A stretch of DNA of 64,000 bases, taken from the NCBI GenBank assembly GCA_937873655.1, contig CALMYQ010000024.1, positions 18,935 through 82,934 of the forward strand, given 5' to 3'. Positions within the stretch are counted from its first letter, which is position 1. Each line of letters opens with the position of its first letter. Positions 61,490 through 64,000 of this stretch are shown here, piece by piece. The notes below the pieces were generated by a model. The model was not told the DNA's origin, ran no database searches, and saw nothing but the letters and a program-made list of their open reading frames with translations. The translations under genes and the position numbers were made by a program. This DNA is from an uncultured Lewinella sp. (GTDB taxonomy: Bacteria > Bacteroidota > Bacteroidia > Chitinophagales > Saprospiraceae).

Positions 61490-62599
61490 ATGAAATTCCT
61501 GACCGAATATCGCGATCCCGACCTGGTCGCCAGGTACCTCGACGAGATCAACAAGGCCGCAACCCGTCCGTGGACCATCATGGAAGTATGCGGCGGCCAG
61601 ACCCACAGCCTGGTCAAGAACGGCATTCTGAACATGCTGCCGGATGAGGTGCACATGGTGCACGGCCCCGGTTGCCCGGTCTGCGTGACGCCCCTGAACC
61701 TGATCGACAAGGCGGTGTTCCTGGCGGAAGAAAAGGGCGTGATCCTGTGTTCTTTCGGGGATATGCTGCGCGTGCCGGGTTCCGGCAAAAGCCTCCTGGA
61801 GGCCAAGGCCGCCGGCGCCGACGTCCGCATCCTGTACTCGCCGCTGGAGGCAGTGAAGCTGGCGCAGGACAACCCGGACAGGGAGGTCGTTTTTTTTGCC
61901 GTCGGCTTTGAAACGACCGCGCCGGCCAACGCCCTTTCCGTGTTGCATGCCCACCGGGCCGGCGTGTCCAATTATGCCATCCTGGCTTCGCACGTGCTGG
62001 TGCCCCCGGCCATTGAAGCCGTCATGAACGACGAGGAGAGCCATATCCAGGGGTTTCTGGCGGCTGGACATGTTTGCGCCATTATGGGCATTGATGAATA
62101 CCACCCGTTGGCGGAACGGTATCGCATTCCGGTCGTCGTGACCGGGTTCGAACCGGTCGACCTCGTGCAGGGCATCCTGATGACCGTCCGGCAACTGGAG
62201 AAAGGAGAGGCCCGGGTGGAAAATCAGTACAGCCGGGTGGTCCGCCCTGAAGGCAATCCCGAAGCGCAAAAGGTGATTCGGCAGGTCTTCCGGACCGGCG
62301 ATCGCGAATGGCGCGGGATCGGCTCCATTCCGATGAGCGGCTATGAATTGAGGCCCGGGTTTGAACGCTACGACGCCAACCTGAAATTCAGCGTGAACAT
62401 CGGGAAGGCCCGTGAAAGCGAGGAATGTATAGCCGGGCTGATCCTGAAAGGCATCAAAAAACCCGGCGAATGCCCGCAATTCGGCAAAAAATGCAAACCC
62501 GAATCGCCCCTGGGCGCACCAATGGTGAGTTCGGAAGGGGCTTGTGCGGCTTATTACCACTTCCATCAGGCCATCCAGGACCTGGAAACGGTTGCTTAA
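61490..62599 (+). CDS. hypD: Hydrogenase maturation protein HypD
   Basis: A 369-residue scaffold for assembly of the Fe(CN)2CO group. It shows VCGGQTH (Cys34), GPGCPVC (Cys59, Cys62) and the C-terminal cysteine cluster KKCKPESPLGAPMVSSEGAC that binds the [4Fe-4S] cluster. ATG 61490 is used; an in-frame start at 61430 would overlap hypC and add a non-conserved tail. Confidence 0.95.
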   Translation: MKFLTEYRDPDLVARYLDEINKAATRPWTIMEVCGGQTHSLVKNGILNMLPDEVHMVHGPGCPVCVTPLNLIDKAVFLAEEKGVILCSFGDMLRVPGSGKSLLEAKAAGADVRILYSPLEAVKLAQDNPDREVVFFAVGFETTAPANALSVLHAHRAGVSNYAILASHVLVPPAIEAVMNDEESHIQGFLAAGHVCAIMGIDEYHPLAERYRIPVVVTGFEPVDLVQGILMTVRQLEKGEARVENQYSRVVRPEGNPEAQKVIRQVFRTGDREWRGIGSIPMSGYELRPGFERYDANLKFSVNIGKARESEECIAGLILKGIKKPGECPQFGKKCKPESPLGAPMVSSEGACAAYYHFHQAIQDLETVA

Positions 62600-62611
62600 A
62601 CAGGTATTGCC

Positions 62612-63670
62612 ATGACAAACGAAAAAATAAAAATGCAGCTTTCCTGCCCGATGCCCGCCCTCGACTTCGACGTCATCACCCTGGGACACGGCAGCGGCGG
62701 CTTGCTGACCAACAGGCTCCTCGACAGCGGCGTGTTCGACCTGCTGAGCAACGAATGGCTGGACGAACGCCACGACGGCGCCACCCTCAACCTGAACGGT
62801 AAAGTGGCTTTTACCACCGACAGTTTTGTCGTATCCCCCGTCTTCTTTCCAGGCGGCAATATCGGCGAACTGGCCGTGAACGGAACGGTGAACGACCTGG
62901 CCATGTGCGGCGCTGTCCCCCAATACCTTTCCCTGAGTTTTATCCTGGAGGAAGGCCTGACCATGAAGGAATTCTGGGACATCCTGGTGTCCATCAAATA
63001 CGCCTGCGAGGAAGCCGGGGTAAAGGTCGTTACAGGCGATACCAAGGTAGTGGAACGGGGTAAAGGCGACAAGATCTTTATCAACACCACCGGGGTCGGC
63101 GAGGTCCACCCCAGGGCCGATATCCGGGCTGCCAGGGTCCGGGCGGGCGATAAGATTATCGTCAGCGGCAACCTGGCTGCGCACGGCATCGCCATATTGT
63201 CGGTCCGCAAAGGGCTGGAATTCGAAACCGCCCTGGAAAGCGATACCCGCAACCTCAACCACATGGTCCGGGACCTGCTGGATGAGTTCGGCGAAGATAT
63301 CCACCTCCTGCGCGATCCGACAAGGGGCGGCGCAGCTACCGTATTGACGGAAATCGCGCGGGACACCCGCCTCGGCATTGACCTTTTTCAAAAGGATATC
63401 CCGGTTGACGAGGCGGTTTCCGGCGCCTGCGAGATCCTGGGCCTCGACCCCCTGTATGTGGCTAATGAAGGGATCTTTCTGGCCGTCGTCAGGGCGGAGA
63501 TCGCAGATGAATTTGTGCGGCGCCTGCGCGGCCTTGAAGGCGGGAAGGATGCCGCCATGATCGGTCAGGTGACGGAAGCCCATCCCAGGCAGGTGGTGAT
63601 GACCAGCCGGATCGGCGGCAAGCGGGTAGTGAATATGCTGATCGGAGAGCAATTGCCCAGGATCTGTTAG
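62612..63670 (+). CDS. hypE: Hydrogenase maturation protein HypE
   Basis: A 352-residue AIR-synthase-like enzyme that dehydrates the thiocarboxamide to thiocyanate for cyanide donation. The N-terminus has ITLGHGSGG, the ATP site FTTDSFVV, and the C-terminus ends in PRIC, whose last Cys carries the modified group. It follows hypD by 12 bases, completing a hypFCDE operon; hypA, hypB and structural hydrogenase genes are not in the window. Confidence 0.95.
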   Translation: MTNEKIKMQLSCPMPALDFDVITLGHGSGGLLTNRLLDSGVFDLLSNEWLDERHDGATLNLNGKVAFTTDSFVVSPVFFPGGNIGELAVNGTVNDLAMCGAVPQYLSLSFILEEGLTMKEFWDILVSIKYACEEAGVKVVTGDTKVVERGKGDKIFINTTGVGEVHPRADIRAARVRAGDKIIVSGNLAAHGIAILSVRKGLEFETALESDTRNLNHMVRDLLDEFGEDIHLLRDPTRGGAATVLTEIARDTRLGIDLFQKDIPVDEAVSGACEILGLDPLYVANEGIFLAVVRAEIADEFVRRLRGLEGGKDAAMIGQVTEAHPRQVVMTSRIGGKRVVNMLIGEQLPRIC

Positions 63671-63673
63671 GTT

Positions 63674-63784
63674 AGTTGTAAGTCATAAGTTGTAAGTCGT
63701 AAGTCATAAGTCGTAAGTCGTAAGTCGTAAGTCGTAAGTCGTAAGTCGTAAGTCGTAAGTCATAAGTTGTAAGTCGTAAGTCAT
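63674..63784. repeat. GTAAGTC heptamer array, longest copy
   Basis: About 15 nearly perfect tandem copies of GTAAGTC/ATAAGTC with a few GTAAGTT variants, right after the hypE stop. Same family as 22305-22423 and 32347-32459. Confidence 0.9.
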
Positions 63785-63831
63785 AACGGAGCTTTCGCGC
63801 AAGAAAAAACTTACTTCGTGACAAAACAGTT

Positions 63832-64000
63832 GTGCGGGCCTTTAGGTCCGCGATATCTGTAGCGCTCGGTTTTAATATTGGGTTCCCGGCCTGTAGGGCC
63901 GGTATGTGATTGCTCCAAACCAGGACCATTAAATATGGATAAAAAGGATTTCAACGGGCGTCGCAGATCTTCATATACCGGCCCTACAGGCCGGTGGCTT
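63832..64000. repeat. Composite three-hairpin repeat element, copy B (cut by window end)
   Basis: Same order as copy A (46976-47122): GTGCGGGCC...AGGTCCGC, a middle palindrome CCGGCCTGTAGGGCCGG, GGATTTCAAC, and a final CCGGCCCTACAGGCCGGTGG that runs to the window edge. The middle palindrome is the reverse of the final one. Confidence 0.8.

Noticed and set aside
63674..63784. Regular repeats that might be taken for a CRISPR array
   Set aside because: Units are only 7 bp with no spacers and no cas genes nearby; it is a simple tandem array.

Overview
This window looks like a chromosomal segment of a Bacteroidota bacterium, most likely near the Saprospiraceae or a related aerobic, polysaccharide-degrading lineage. 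The evidence is a TonB-dependent receptor with a carboxypeptidase-regulatory-like domain, LytTR/LytS two-component proteins with a beta-propeller sensor, many secreted glycoside hydrolases, and several exact matches to the Bacteroidota promoter -7 box TAnnTTTG. The assignment below phylum is a guess. By eye most genes are GC-rich, with clearly AT-richer islands at about 10.5-16.6, 24.9-29.0 and 38.0-40.0 kb. I saw no tRNA, rRNA, transposase, integrase or CRISPR array.

Layout. 0-10.2 kb: a plus-strand run of secreted glycosidases (partial GH39-like, a GH65-like six-hairpin protein, a GH106-like rhamnosidase lipoprotein, and a DUF4450 protein). 10.6-16.6 kb: an AT-richer three-gene defence-like operon (adenine-type DNA methyltransferase, DEAD/DEAH-type helicase, GIY-YIG/MUG113 nuclease) resembling Bacillus yeeABC. 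16.9-23.9 kb: Ldh-family dehydrogenase, GH31 alpha-xylosidase-like enzyme, a membrane-anchored winged-helix regulator, a small secreted protein, an esterase and a haem-binding protein. 24.1-30.3 kb: LytTR response regulator, small orphan, DyP-type peroxidase and LytS-type sensor kinase; base composition changes abruptly inside the kinase gene. 30.4-33.8 kb: small OMP-like protein, MFS transporter, TetR regulator with a visible operator, and a conserved small protein. 34.2-37.9 kb: HDAC-family deacetylase followed by a fused acyl-CoA synthetase/GNAT protein of the Pat type, a plausible reversible protein-acylation pair. 38.0-39.9 kb: RloB-like TOPRIM protein plus AAA15 ATPase, an anti-phage-type pair. 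40.1-46.9 kb: TonB receptor, GH3, dienelactone-hydrolase-like and NIPSNAP proteins. 47.1-54.0 kb: ATP-grasp ligase, sodium/solute symporter, SerC, and a P-type ATPase. 54.2-58.6 kb: a tightly coupled minus-strand operon of a coiled-coil ATPase, an MscS-like channel and a cation/proton antiporter. 58.9-63.7 kb: hypF-hypC-hypD-hypE for [NiFe]-hydrogenase cofactor assembly.

Intergenic spaces are unusually rich in dispersed repeats: 7- and 8-bp tandem arrays, GC-rich palindromic elements nested within arrays, a composite three-hairpin element seen at 46976 and again at 63832, and inverted copies of a composite repeat that bracket the P-type ATPase gene. One repeat copy supplies the stop codon of the ATP-grasp gene.

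The best candidates for under-described biology are the methyltransferase/helicase/GIY-YIG locus, the ATPase/MscS/antiporter operon, the DyP/sensor-kinase cluster with its mosaic kinase, and the nested intergenic repeats. Functions are assigned from recognised motifs only; no search was run.
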